Below, one piece after another: positions 1 through 10,754 of a stretch of 64,000 nt of DNA. This DNA comes from Pelobates cultripes (Eukaryota > Chordata > Amphibia > Anura > Pelobatidae). A program made the translations under genes and the position numbers. Numbering within the stretch: the stretch's first letter is position 1; each line of letters begins with the position of its first letter. The notes below the pieces were generated by a model. The model was not told the DNA's origin, did no database searches, and saw nothing but the letters and a program-made list of their open reading frames with translations. The DNA lies in assembly GCA_933207985.1 (NCBI GenBank), contig OW240913.1:355063554-355127553 (forward strand), written 5' to 3'.

Positions 1-284
1 TCTGTTCCCCATATTCATCAGACCTCAGACAACTACCCCCATTAATAATAATATTATTAACAATCATGAAAATATATAAACAATGAGTAAATGTGAGGTT
101 ATCAATGTAACAGTTTGTGTCTATTTGACACATTAAGAGATTTCCCACTATATTCAATTTTTTGGAGGGGGTGGGGGTGGGGGAAATCAGTGTATGTTTT
201 GTATTTCTGATAACACTGCATCTAGTCATTTGTTTACTACCAATCTACTTCTCTAATACTATCCTTACCTTTTGTGTCCCTTTA
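1..284. other. AT-rich stretch, no gene seen
   Basis: AT-rich DNA with a short G-rich run near 163-183. I see no coding signal, RNA gene or repeat that I can name. Confidence 0.5.
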
Positions 285-441
285 CCCCACTCCCTCTAGC
301 ATGTAAGCTTATTGAGCAGGGCCCTCAACCCCTCTGTTCCTGTGTGTCCAACTTGTCTGGTTACAAATACGTATCTGTTAGTCCACCCATTGTACAGCGC
401 TGTGGAACTTGTTGGCGTTATATAAATAATAATAATAAGGG
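285..441 (+). repeat. L2/CR1-like LINE or SINE 3' tail
   Basis: The segment runs from a GTAAGCTTATTGAGCAGGGCCCT-like start to TGTACAGCGCTGTGGAA and GTTGGCGTTATATAAA, followed by an (AAT)n tail at about 424-440. The same tail motif recurs near 32573-32620 and 62228-62255. A conserved 3' end followed by a short simple repeat is typical of L2/CR1-type LINE 3' ends. No coding part is attached, so this is a 5'-truncated copy. The family name is recalled from vertebrate repeats and not checked. Confidence 0.6.
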
Positions 442-949
442 CTGGATTAACTGGAAATGATTTTATATGCACCATATCTTAACAATAGAACCATTCAAAG
501 CAATAGTGTAAGAGCTGCTTTTCAGTGTATTGCAGTATATAATGAAACCAATAAATAAAATAGGAGTACACTCCGAGTTGCATAACCGTGGCCGTATTAT
601 TTTCATGCCATTCTGACATACTCGAGTATAAAGAGATGAAACCAAAGCTGCTTTTTGAAATTGAAAATCATTATTTTATTTCTGTTTCATAATACCCAGA
701 CTGCGGCACAGCACACTGTGATCTGCAGGAGAGGATTCAAGTGCCTGTTCTGCATGATATGGAGCCAGGCGATGCTTGGGTTTCCTGCGGCTTTTATGGC
801 TTCATAATGTATTGTTAATTTCTTAAAAGCTTGAGAAAATGCCAAACACAGAATTAATTTCCTATTGAATGGTGAAAGCCCACTGGTCAGGTAAATATGG
901 GATAAAGTAATTCCAAACCAGAAGAGCCATAAACAGCTATAATGTAATG
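442..949. other. No gene or named repeat seen
   Basis: Ordinary AT-rich sequence between the LINE tail and the hAT element. No open frame has recognisable protein similarity. Confidence 0.45.
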
Positions 950-957
950 CTTCCAGC

Positions 958-2408
958 CAGGGCCGCCATCAGGGGGTGACAACCATAACGGTTGTCACGG
1001 GCACGGCCCTGGGGGGGCCCCATGTGTAGCGGCGGAACTGCACTTGCACCGGGGCCCGCACGCTGATGGAGCCCATCGGGTGGCTAATGCACTTAGGGCC
1101 ACCCGATGGGCTCTGTATCTTCAGGGGCCCGGTCAGCGCTGTGGCCGTGTAATAGCGCAACCGGGCCCCTTTAAAAAACAAAACAAAACAACTGCAGCCG
1201 AAGCAATTGTTACTAGGATGAAGTGGTCACTTCCTCCCAGCTCACTCCACGCGGGAGGAGCGCGCGCGCGTCAGTGAGGAAGAGCCAGCCGACCACTCCC
1301 ATCAGCCCCAGCCACCCTCCTGCAAAGAGACAGGAGGGTGGCTGGAAAATGAGCTTTGTGTGTGTGTGTCTGTATTTCTATGTATGTCTGTCTGTATGCA
1401 TGTATGTCTGTATGTCTGTCTGTTTGCATGTATGTATGTCTGTGTATGTATGTCTATGTATGTATGTATGTCTCTATGTATGTCTATGTATGTATGTATG
1501 TCTGTGAATGTCTGTATGTATGTGTATGTATGTATGCATGCATGTCTGTCTGTATGTATGTCTATCTGTATGTCTGTATTCATGCATGTACGTCTATGTA
1601 TGTCTCTGTTTGTCTGTATGCATGTATGTCTATGTCTGTCTGTATGTATGTATGCATGCATGTCTATGTATGTATGTCTGTATGTATGCATGCATGTATG
1701 TATGTCTGTATGTATGCATGTATGTCTATGTATGTATGTATGTCTGTATGCATGTATGTCTGTCTGTCTGTATGTCTATGTATGTATATATGCATGTCTG
1801 TATGTCATTATATATGTATATATGTATGTCTGTATGTCAGTATGAATGTATGTCTGCATATAATTATGAACGTATGGCGGTGTGTATGTGTGTATGGATG
1901 TCTGTATGCATGTATGTCTGTCAGTATGTCTGTATATATGCATGTATGTCAGTCTGAATGTATGTATGTATGTATGTCTGTATGCCATTATGAATGTATG
2001 TGTGTATGGATGTCAGGGTCTGTTTGTCTGTCAGTATGTCTGTATGTATGAATGTATGTATGTCTGTCAGTATGTCTGTATGTCTGTATGTATGAATGTA
2101 TGTGTGTATGTATGTATGTGTCTTTATGTCCTGATGCATGTGTGTCTGTATGTATGTTAGTATGTGTCTGTCTGTCACTCTATATGCCTGTGTGTCTGTA
2201 TATGTGTGTATGTCTCAGTATGTGTGTGTCATTATGTATGCCTGTATGCGTGTATGTCTGTTTCAGTATGTGTGTCTGTTAGTATGTATCTGTGTCCTTT
2301 TGTATCAGTGTGTGTGTTTGTGTCTGTGTGTGTATTCCTGTGGGCGGTATTTGGAGACCCAGACCCTGAGCTGAGTTAGGGGCCCCAAAATTTCTGGTGG
2401 TGGCCCTG
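958..2408. mobile_element. Non-autonomous hAT-like transposon with microsatellite core
   Basis: The element begins CAGGGCCGCCATCAG and ends CTGGTGGTGGCCCTG, imperfect terminal inverted repeats matching at 13 of 15 positions. It is flanked by a perfect 8-bp direct repeat, CTTCCAGC, at 950-957 and 2409-2416. CAG-type inverted ends plus an 8-bp duplication are hAT hallmarks. No transposase is present, so it must have moved in trans. The left ~400 bp and right ~70 bp are element body (GC-rich); the middle is a tetranucleotide array listed separately. The body at 1308-1346 contains a small GGAGGGTGGCTG palindrome immediately before the array. Confidence 0.85.
1356..2336. repeat. (TATG/TCTG)n tetranucleotide microsatellite
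   Basis: About 980 bp built almost entirely from TATG and TCTG words with scattered variants, degrading to TGTG toward the right end. Because 4-nt words lack stops in several frames, the array generates open frames of up to 231 codons on both strands, with Met/Cys/Val/Tyr-only composition. They are not genes. The array lies inside the hAT element and must have expanded within it or been carried by it. Confidence 0.95.
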
Positions 2409-2416
2409 CTTCCAGC

Positions 2417-2880
2417 ATGTGTCTCCTCAATAGTGCCTCCTATTAAATCTTCATTTCTATGTATAGCCCGGCAGAGGAGGACGAACTACCGAAACAACAA
2501 AGAGAACAGGGTGATTATAGTACAATCCCTAAATGAAGGGCTGAGCCTCAGGTGCTCTCACCTTCAGTAAGGAAATTAATTTCTCATGTGAGACAAAAAT
2601 CCGTTCTTGGATGGTGAATGTAACAGGATGATAGTCTGAGAATGTCACTGCCATTGTCCTTCTCTATTACCCTTGTTGTTAGAATGTTTAAGCTAGATAA
2701 TTTGCATGAACAAGAATATCGTCTGTTATTTGAGGTGGGTGCATGGTGACATGGTGATGGATACACATGTCTAAAAACATGGGTACTTTTGAAGGATGTA
2801 TGGAACGGCACTCACTCCCATCAGTCAGAGCCAGGGTGCTTACTGTACCAGAACCAAACACCAGATTCCCAGATTAGTAG
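2417..2880. other. No gene seen
   Basis: Mixed-composition sequence with no recognised family, coding frame or RNA gene. Confidence 0.45.
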
Positions 2881-3064
2881 CATAGAATGAAAGAGGTCCA
2901 GGCACTTCTTGGTTCAAGACAGGCACTTTATTAGAACCACAGCAACGTTTCAACCAAAAGGTCTTTGTCAAGCTTGACAAAGACCTTTTTGTCAAAGACC
3001 TTTTTGTGGTTCTAATAAAGTGCCTGTCTTGAACCAAGGAGTGCCTGGACCTCTTTCATTCTAT
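2881..3064. repeat. Foldback (palindromic) repeat
   Basis: The left arm (2881-2941, ATAGAATGAAAGAGGTCCAG...) is matched in inverse orientation by the right arm (3005-3064), with about 60 bp of near-perfect pairing. The centre carries several versions of a GTCTTTGTCAAGCTTGACAAAGACC motif. On the minus strand the centre reads TTGACAAAGACC-TTTT-GGTTGAAACGTTGC, a layout like a decayed hammerhead stem II plus GAAA core, so this may come from the same source as the hammerhead repeats further right. Confidence 0.75.
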
Positions 3065-3660
3065 CCTAAAAATATGGGTACTGTGACAAATACCTACATC
3101 CACACTTACATACACAGAATTATACATATGCCCAAATGCAAATGCCTAAATCCACACAGTCTGTGGACCGATGTGCTGAAAGCTTAACCACTTGGACCCT
3201 TGAGCCAAAAGTGTCTTTGTAAAGGCAGTGTTGGTAGCTATGAAAGGAATTGATTGCTGCCTGGATTGGAATGAGGAGTGGTCAGAAGAGGGAATATCTG
3301 CCTGGTTAGTGGGTAGAGGACAAGACCTTACCTTGAAGAATCATGGTGGTGGTCTACGGTGTCAGTGGAGAAGGGACAGACGACATAGTGGGATAGGTCT
3401 GGATGTTTAGATGGGGCCCAGTCTACCCTGTTCCTGTTACAGATTGTAAGAGCCCACATGTGGTGACATGGGTTTCTAAACCCAAGCAGAACAAGACCAC
3501 CATGCCGATTTGGACCCATGAGATGGTTGGGAGAGGAAACTGGAAAATTACTTTAAAACTGAAAAAAGGTCTCCCTCTAAGCGCTCTTTTTTGGCAACTG
3601 TTTTAATTATTTAAAAATATTTATGAAGTTTTTAGCAAATCTCTGATTCTGGTTGGCTGC
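3065..3660. other. Host flank left of provirus, no gene
   Basis: Unremarkable sequence up to the provirus junction. The last bases before the LTR are GGTTGGCTGC. Confidence 0.5.
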
Positions 3661-5297
3661 TGTGGGGATATTTATGGGATAATAATAGTAACAGTGAGAA
3701 TCGCCCACTAATTCAATTCTCAGATCCCAAAGAACGTTTATCGTGTTAAGTGAAAAGTATTTCATATAAATAATCACAATGTATAAAAATAGATTTTATT
3801 TATGATAACCAATAATTAACAAATAATATTATGTAACATGCGTGACAATAATCAATGAATATCCAGTATAAAATGGTATGCAATACAAAGAAATGGGTAT
3901 TACGTTTCAATGGCTAAATAGCATTATCTGTCAAGACTTCTACGATTTATGACTAGCTTCCACAGACTGAAAGTGAAACTTTTCACACAGAGAACAGAAT
4001 TCCTCAGAGTGCAGCGTAAGGTCGTAAAGTTTAGCCGACAGTTAGAATAACCCTTTCAATGCTGGCTAGATCTCCTAGGTAGTTAAGATCTATTCTGATG
4101 TCATTTTAAATAAAATAACATTTAATCCAGTTTAAATTCATTTTCTTAAACCATCCAATAAGAGAATCTAACATTATATAAGCAGATTTTTAATTTGTCT
4201 AAAAGATATCTATCTTAATTTAGAGCAAATCAATACACCTGGATAAAAACAGCGGTATGCTAACACGTGATAATATCACATCAATATATAATTATTCTTA
4301 ATTCCACCTGCAGAATGGAATATTTATAACTATATATTCTTAGTTAACTAAGATTTCTTAATATGGAAATCTGACCGTGCTTTATCCAGTCATATATAAT
4401 GCTATTAATACATTTTAATTAATTTAATTAAATGAAACCAGTATAATTACCAGTTGAGTAGATATTTCATCCGATTGGTAGTCTCTCTGCATGGAGGTGT
4501 TGGTTGAAAGTCAGTAAATTCTAAGTGTTAGAGTTTTAGGAGTAGAGTGTTAGTCTCAGATGTTGTCCGAGTTGGAGTCCCCAAACTTCCAATTCCTCTC
4601 TCCTCTCCTTTGCATCTCTTGCATCTGCCTTTTCTCGTATCTCTATCTTCCCTTTGTCTTAACTTTTAAAGGGCCATACTCTCTGTACGTCATCAGTTGA
4701 TAACCCAATAGAAGCACTAGAGGTGTGGTTATCTTCCAGATCACAAATTAGTTATTTGGTCTGTAGAGGGCAGTCTTGTCCCACTAAACATACCTATCCA
4801 GGAAAGAGTTAACTTTTCCTGGTGGCTATTTTGACGTCATTTTGGCCTATCTAGATAGTGGCTATAACTTACGTATCCTTCAAAGATCAAAGGGGTTCTT
4901 AAATTTTGTCCAGACTATGTGTCTGCAAATCTGCTATAATTTCTGATATGACAGATCATGAACTAAGTTTACCCTTTTCCATACAATGGTACCTTATATA
5001 TATAGACAGTTAAATATTAAATTATTTAATCTTCTCTGTCACAATTGTCTGGGTTTAGATTTGATTATATTCTTCTTAGCATTAGACAGTCTGTCCAACC
5101 CCCTTCCTTATCACTTGCTTGTATATACTATGCATTCCTCAGCTCTGGGAAAGTGGTTAGCTTACAGATAGAAATATAGTGTCTTTCTGTTAACTTAAAA
5201 TAACAAAATGGAGTCTGGTCTGTTCAGAGTGACTCAGAATATACACTTTTAGTTTCTATCATAGCACAAAATGTCTGCCGATATAAATACTCTGACA
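3661..5297 (-). repeat. 3' LTR of the endogenous retrovirus
   Basis: Read on the minus strand it begins TGTCAGAGTATTTATA and ends TATCCCCACA. It matches 14564-16225 along its whole length with scattered substitutions and indels; it lacks about 22 bp present in the other LTR near 15394-15415. At 1637 bp it is long for a retroviral LTR. A minus-strand AATAAA lies about 135 bp from its 3' end. Confidence 0.92.
3795..3800 (-). promoter_or_regulatory. Candidate poly(A) signal in 3' LTR
   Basis: AATAAA on the minus strand, conserved in the other LTR at 14698-14703. Its position near the 3' end of the LTR suits the R-region polyadenylation signal, but the LTR is AT-rich, so chance matches are possible. 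Confidence 0.4.
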
Positions 5298-5300
5298 TAA

Positions 5301-5310
5301 CCCCCCTTTA
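5301..5310 (-). promoter_or_regulatory. Polypurine tract (plus-strand primer)
   Basis: On the minus strand TAAAGGGGGG lies immediately upstream of the 3' LTR, separated by TTA from the TGTCAG terminus. A purine run ending in six G at this position is the expected plus-strand priming site. Confidence 0.8.
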
Positions 5311-5364
5311 GTGCATTTCATAGCCAAAATTAATTTAGCTTATGAATAAGCACTATAGAAGTTA

Positions 5365-6431
5365 TCAGACATATTGTGCAATCACATCATTTCTAACATA
5401 GGCCCGTGCGTGGAATGAACATTTTTGTATATATTTGTACCTGTAAGAGTTTTGAACTTTACACTTAGTACAATCAACCATAATATCATTATTACATAGT
5501 ACATTGTTTTCATTTGAAAAATGTCTTTGGGAGTTACATATGGTATGGCCAATAAAAAGCAAATCTCCATACGTTCCGGATCAATTAAGAGAGGTATAGC
5601 GCTCCCCATCTCAAAGGCCAGATTTAATTGCATAGGCTCAATTGTCTCTCCATCCACATTGGCAAGCATCGCATGAACAATATCCTTGGATACAAAGTAC
5701 AGAGGTATGCGTCCCCCTGCCAATTCGATCATTCCAGTTTGCACTTCGTCAAGAAAAGCAAGTGTGTGGAACAATATTGGGTCATGCAGAAATAGAAGTT
5801 CACGCTTAAATAAGTCATGACTTTGGTGCAACTCAGTGGATTTGGCAATTAACTCCGAATGCAAATTTGTTGTAACAACTGTGTCTTCCACAATAGTTAA
5901 CACGTCTTGGAGAAGTGTTCTTTGCTGGTTTATCACCTGATGAATATCGTTAATGTGTTGCTTTAGCGCATAGATTTCCATATCCAGCTTTTGGACAGTA
6001 ATAGAGTTGGCTGCAGACATTCCAGTTGCGACAACTGCACCGACAGTGGCACAAACTAATGCAACAATTATAGCGGTGAGGAACCTTTTGGGTCGGTTGC
6101 TCATCGGAATAGAACTGGATACAAATGGTTTCCGGGCTTGCTCCAAGATGTTTCGCACACGGTCCTGTGCTCTTTGGAGGTGCATCTGGTACCAAGTCTG
6201 TAACTCAGGAAGCTGCATCGATGAAATGTTGTATGCCTTCTCGATGGAAATCTTGGGGTCCAAGCTGACGAACACACGTCGGGTCAGGATCCTCTTCTCT
6301 GTTAAGATGAACCCTGGTGTCTCTTGAATCAGGATGCCGGAGGATGGTCCCATCTCTGCGATCGGGTCGGTCCGTAGCTCTTGGCACAGGAGCAGTACGA
6401 TCCAGAAACACGCCACATCCTTCTTGGACAT
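5365..6431 (-). pseudogene. env: Retroviral env, class I fusion-protein type, truncated
   Basis: The ATG at 6431 opens a 349-codon frame starting with a signal-peptide-like hydrophobic stretch (about residues 8-16). A basic cleavage motif RPKR (residues 113-116, nt 6084-6095) is followed directly by a hydrophobic, Ala/Val/Gly-rich fusion-peptide-like segment (about 117-140) and a long heptad-repeat helix (about 145-200). Furin site, N-terminal fusion peptide and adjacent HR1 resemble paramyxovirus F architecture; no CX6CC motif of gamma-type Env is seen. After about nt 5520 the frame changes character: the overlapping frame (5365-5562) is Cys-rich and looks more like genuine Env, so a frameshift is likely there. 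The Cys-rich ectodomain, HR2, membrane anchor and tail expected of such proteins are mostly absent before the polypurine tract, so a deletion has removed the C-terminal part. It cannot be a functional fusion protein. Confidence 0.75.
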
Positions 6432-6794
6432 CTTTCGACAGTCACGGATCAGGAACTCGTTTCAGACTTATCTACTAATGATTCAAGGTTTGTTAAGCAT
6501 ACAAACTTATAACAGTGTGACATCACTTGGCCTAGGACAACACATTATTACGATTCATCAACATATGTATTCTGTCTAATTCTATTTTTATAACTTCATC
6601 CCTCACTACATTTATTACTGACTCTTCAGCAATTTGCCTATAGCATTAAACAAGCTAGTAACCTGCTTATAAAATGTAGTTATTGGATGGCAAGGAAATG
6701 GTTAATGACATGAACGTACATGAGATCATGGCACATCACAACATTTCACATCATACTATACCACGTGAATCAAGCATTCATCCAGGTTAGTCGT
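6432..6794 (-). other. pol-env intergenic spacer
   Basis: About 360 bp between the pol stop and the env ATG. Env is probably expressed from a spliced mRNA; I could not place the acceptor. No other frame of note. Confidence 0.4.
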
Positions 6795-7596
6795 TCACCC
6801 TTCTGCATCCGAATCCACACCTATAATCCTTAATTGAGATTTAGGATGACAAGCACGCAACTGGTTAATGTGAACCCACTTTTCAATAAAATCACCATCC
6901 TTAGGAATTTTTATCTTGTACGCTACTGGGGAAATTTTGTCAATAATGACATATGGCCCTTTCCAAGAAGGTAAAAAGAATTTCGGTTACTTTCTGATTT
7001 GACTTGATTTTGCGCAAAGTTATACAGATAGACTTGATCTGTTATCTCATATTCCTTTTTCGTGGTTTTTAGATTGTAATAGGTCTTAACCCCTGTCACT
7101 GCTTTTTCTAGATTCTTTTGGGCAAAAGCAAATGCATGCTGTAAATGCTTGCGCAAATCTTCGATATACTGATGCGTAGTGGCAGCATTGATCAAGTTAT
7201 GATCCGAAGTACGATATAGTAAATGCTGTGGTAAAACCATCTTTCTTCCTGTCAACAATTCAAAAGGTGACAATTTGGTAGCAGTGCTAGGTGTAGATCT
7301 AATCGCCATTAAAACTAGGGGCAATTTAATGTCCCAGTCTTTACCAGACTCCTTAACATACTTCTTCAGAATATTAACGATAGACTGGTTATATCGCTAG
7401 ACGCAGCGCGGTATGCAATATGTAGCTTTCGTTTAACACCTAGAATGTTCCACATCTTAGCCATTACTTCGCTGGTAAAATGACTACCTCTGTCTGACTC
7501 AATTCTTTGAGGCAGACCAAACCTGGAAAAGACATGGTTAATCAACAAAGTGGCGCACACGGTACTCGTGTTCTCTTTACAAGGCAAACATTCTAT
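6795..7596 (-). pseudogene. pol: pol C-terminal part: integrase core remainder and GPY/F tail
   Basis: This continues the integrase after the in-frame TGA at 7597-7599. The first piece (7366-7596) holds the second catalytic Asp in an ESDRGSHFT context. A frameshift near 7385-7400 falls at the place where the third catalytic residue (Glu of the DDE triad) should stand, so the active site is destroyed. The next piece (frame of 6923-7324, open from about 7400) has the usual STP...SPFELLTGR region. A further frameshift near 6985 separates it from the tail, where a WKGPYVI motif marks the GPY/F module; the tail ends at a stop at 6795-6797. GPY/F tails occur in Ty3 elements and in gamma/epsilon-type retroviruses. 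Confidence 0.82.
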
Positions 7597-9300
7597 TCAC
7601 TTTGTGTACATACACGTAACGGTTAACATGTATTTGTTACCTCTTGAAGATCTTGTTACAGGACCTATAAAGTCAATTTGAATATCAGACCAGGGTAATG
7701 ACACCCCCCTCTTCTGAAGTGGTGCACGAAGGGTTGGACCATGGGGTTGATATTGCGGACAAATCAAGCATCCCTGACAGTATGTCTTAACATCCCTTAA
7801 CATGTGTGGCCAATATGCATAATCACGCAATATCTCATATGTGATCTTATCACCACGATGCCCAGATGTAGGTGCATCATGTACGTGTTGGAGCATTAAC
7901 CCTCTGTATACAGTTGGGACTACCCATTGTTGTATACCATGTTTAGAAGTTCTGACCAGTAACCCATCCATGATACTAAATTGGACTTTATATCTCATCA
8001 AGATTCGTACATCTTCATTATCTTTGCAATCCTCATCTGTGATGGGATTGGCAGTAGGGTCTTCTATATGTTTATAGAATATGCCTATGACGGGATCGTT
8101 CTTTTGACTGGTAATCAGGTCCTCACTAGGAGCTTCTTGACTCCATTGCACGACATTTAAGTCGGCATTATCTCTAGCCTGTCGTCTAGTTATGGCTTCA
8201 ACATGAATTGAACCCATAAGATCATCAATGTTTAGGATTTCACCATCGATGGCAGCTTGTTTTGCCAGTGAATCGGCTAAGTCATTACCATCCTTATCAA
8301 TACCTTCTATTTTAGAATGGCCTTTGGTTTTCTTCCAATATATGGATAAACCATTTTCCTTAACCAGTTCATCGATTTTACAAAACAATTTCCCATGTTT
8401 AACAGGTTTGTTATTGCTTTTCAGCATTTGGTTACGTTTCCAGCTAGGCAGATATTCAATGAAACTGTTGCGAACATAGTTGGAATCAGTTATAATAACA
8501 AATTCTTTGATACCATATTCTATTGCCATTTGAATGGTCTTATATACTGCACAGAGTTCGGCTATCTGACTGCTTTTGGGACCAATATTGTATCCTATAG
8601 ATACATTGGGATAATCACCTGTCCAGGCGATTCCGATACCTGCAACTAACTTCCGCTCAGCACCAACGACGTGGTGATATGAACAACCATCAATGTATAC
8701 CCACGGTAGTGGTCGACAGTGTTCCTCGTCATAAACTTTATAAGGAGATAGCAATTGCTCTTCTAGGAAGTCATCTCCGGTGTCATTATCATCCAGAGAT
8801 GGAGCAGTACAGTCATGTAATTCTGCTAAACCTTGGGCAACTGAGCTTCTCTTATTATGTTTATAACGGACTTCTAACGGCCATCCCTGTAAGGATAGAG
8901 TCCATGCAGTAATCCGACTGTTAGAGAGATTACCGTCTCTAATTCTTTCACTCTGCAGATACTGTAGAGGTTGGTGAGTTGTTTCTACAATTATTTTCTC
9001 ACCTTGGATATAGCTACGAAAATTTTGTAGTGCCCATACAGTCGACAATAACGCCTTCTCACATGTGTTGAATTTAACTTCAACAGGTGACAAAGTCTTG
9101 CTAGCATATGCAATAACTTTGTTTAAACTGTCCTGCTTCTGATACAGAACAGCACTAATGCTTAAGTCGGTATATCCTGTCTCCAGATAGAAGGGTTTAC
9201 CCCCCTCTGGGTATGCTAAACAGGGTGCCTGAGTGAGCTTCCTCCTCAGTTCACTTACCGCTTGGTCCTGAGGCTCCCCCCAGTTCCAGGTAGTTTCCTT
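7597..9300 (-). pseudogene. pol: pol middle part: tether, RNase H and integrase N-terminus
   Basis: Open on the minus strand from 9300 to an in-frame TGA at 7597. Numbering codons from nt 9093: the start (and about 69 codons upstream) is a Ty3-like RNase H remnant (SPVEVKFNTCEKALL, HQPLQYL), here the tether. A second RNase H follows with the catalytic set visible: D135 (YIDGC), E179 (AELCAV), D203 (ITDSNYV), H259 and D271 (GNDLAD). The integrase follows with its HHCC finger (HDAPTSGH, then CQGC) and the first core Asp (QIDFIGP). The TGA replaces a codon in the TK-x-IECLP stretch right after that Asp. A tether plus separate RNase H is the arrangement of true retroviruses. Confidence 0.88.
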
Positions 9301-10754
9301 TTAAGCAGGTGTAAGAGTGGTTTAGTTATTTCTGCATAGTTATCTATAAACTTACGGGAGTAGTTAGTCATACCAAGGAACGATCTTAATTCCCTGATGT
9401 TTGAAGGTGTTTTAGCCTTTAGTACGGCTTCAACCTTCTTCCTCTGGGGATTTAATCCTTCAGAAGTTACCTCATGTCCAAGGAAATTGACATGGGTGCG
9501 ACACCATTGTGCCTTTTGTAAAGACAGTTTAATCCCTGCCTCTCTTAACTGAGTGAGAACATGTCTAATCTCTAAGATATGCTTATCAAAGGAAGTGCTT
9601 TTCAGCAAGACATCGTCGACATATGATAACGCTCCTCTCTCGAGTGCGTCAGGCATAGCTTTATGCATGAACACAGCGAATTCATGACCAGAGTTTATAT
9701 AACCGAAAGGCATACGGGTCCAGGTATACTGCTGCTTTCCAAATGTGAAGGCCAATTTGTATTGGTCTTCATTATGGACTGGTACAGTCCAATATCCCTG
9801 CGCACAGTCAATGGCAGTGAATATTTTGGATCCCTGCATTTGTACCAAACATTGGTCTATGTAAGGCGTTGGCCAACCAGACATATAGACGCGTTTATTT
9901 AGCTGTCGTAAGTCAGCGCATAAACGCCATTGTCCATTAGGTTTCAGAATCCCCAAGATCGGATTATTATACGAACTGTGCACTGGACGTATAATGCCCC
10001 TTTCCTTTAAATTCTGAATGATGTCTTGTAGACCATCATATGACGCTAATGGGAGTCTATACTGTTTGATAAATACAGGTGGTAAATTTGGATCAGTTTG
10101 TATTCTGGCTACGTGGAGGTTAGTTAATCCACAGTCGTAGGAATCTTTGGCAAAAATATCTTGGAATTCCAAAAGGACTTCCTTTAGCTGCTGTCGCTCA
10201 GCATCATTGGAGCAACCGTCAGCTAAAGATATTTGCTCTTCTAGCCTTTCCTGAAATCCTGGAAAGATTTCAGGCTGGCCTATCTCATAAGCTTCTTCAA
10301 GCCTAGAAGTTAGGTCAGTTCGGTGTTGACTTACCTTTTCTCTTTGGTCGAGATACTCTTGTGATTCCTGCTCATTGAGCGGATGATCGAAGGTAATTGA
10401 TGCTTCTTCGATTTTACACGAGCCTTCTTCATCGTTGAAGGGATATACAGATAGGATAGTGAATAATCCTTCTGGGGAGGAATGGAATATTTGATCTACA
10501 ATTTCGTCCTCAGTTAAGTATTCTTCAGGGATGAGGCCTATAATTTGGTTTTGGAAACCAAATGTATAGTACTCAGCATCCAATGCTAGACCTAATAATG
10601 TTCCTTTTGGTAAAGTAACACTATTGGGTGTAACATTGTTGACCATGATATAGGTGGGATTCTTACCAATACTTACCATTGGTGTATGTGTTACCACCAT
10701 CCCTAATTGTTGTATCCTGTTGGATAAACAGATTAGGGCATCAGAGTTTTCCAA
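9255..10754 (-). pseudogene. pol: pol reverse transcriptase segment
   Basis: A 499-codon frame with the RT fingers and palm: PNGQWRLCADLRQLN, catalytic Asp in FTAIDCAQGYW, RMPFGYINSG, the catalytic YVDD (nt 9612-9623, residues 378-381) and the GIKLS...NFLGHEVTSEGL connection. The N-terminal ~190 residues are the PR-RT linker. The frame lies +1 relative to pro and overlaps it by 14 nt, with no ATG at its start (TTG codon). It ends at 9255 after a frameshift near 9300 in a short A-run, past which the true continuation is in the 7597-9300 frame. All RT catalytic aspartates are intact. Confidence 0.9.

Noticed and set aside
1302..2374. Several overlapping ORFs up to 231 codons on both strands
   Set aside because: Produced by stop-free tetranucleotide words; composition is only Met, Cys, Val, Tyr, Ser or His, Thr, Ile.
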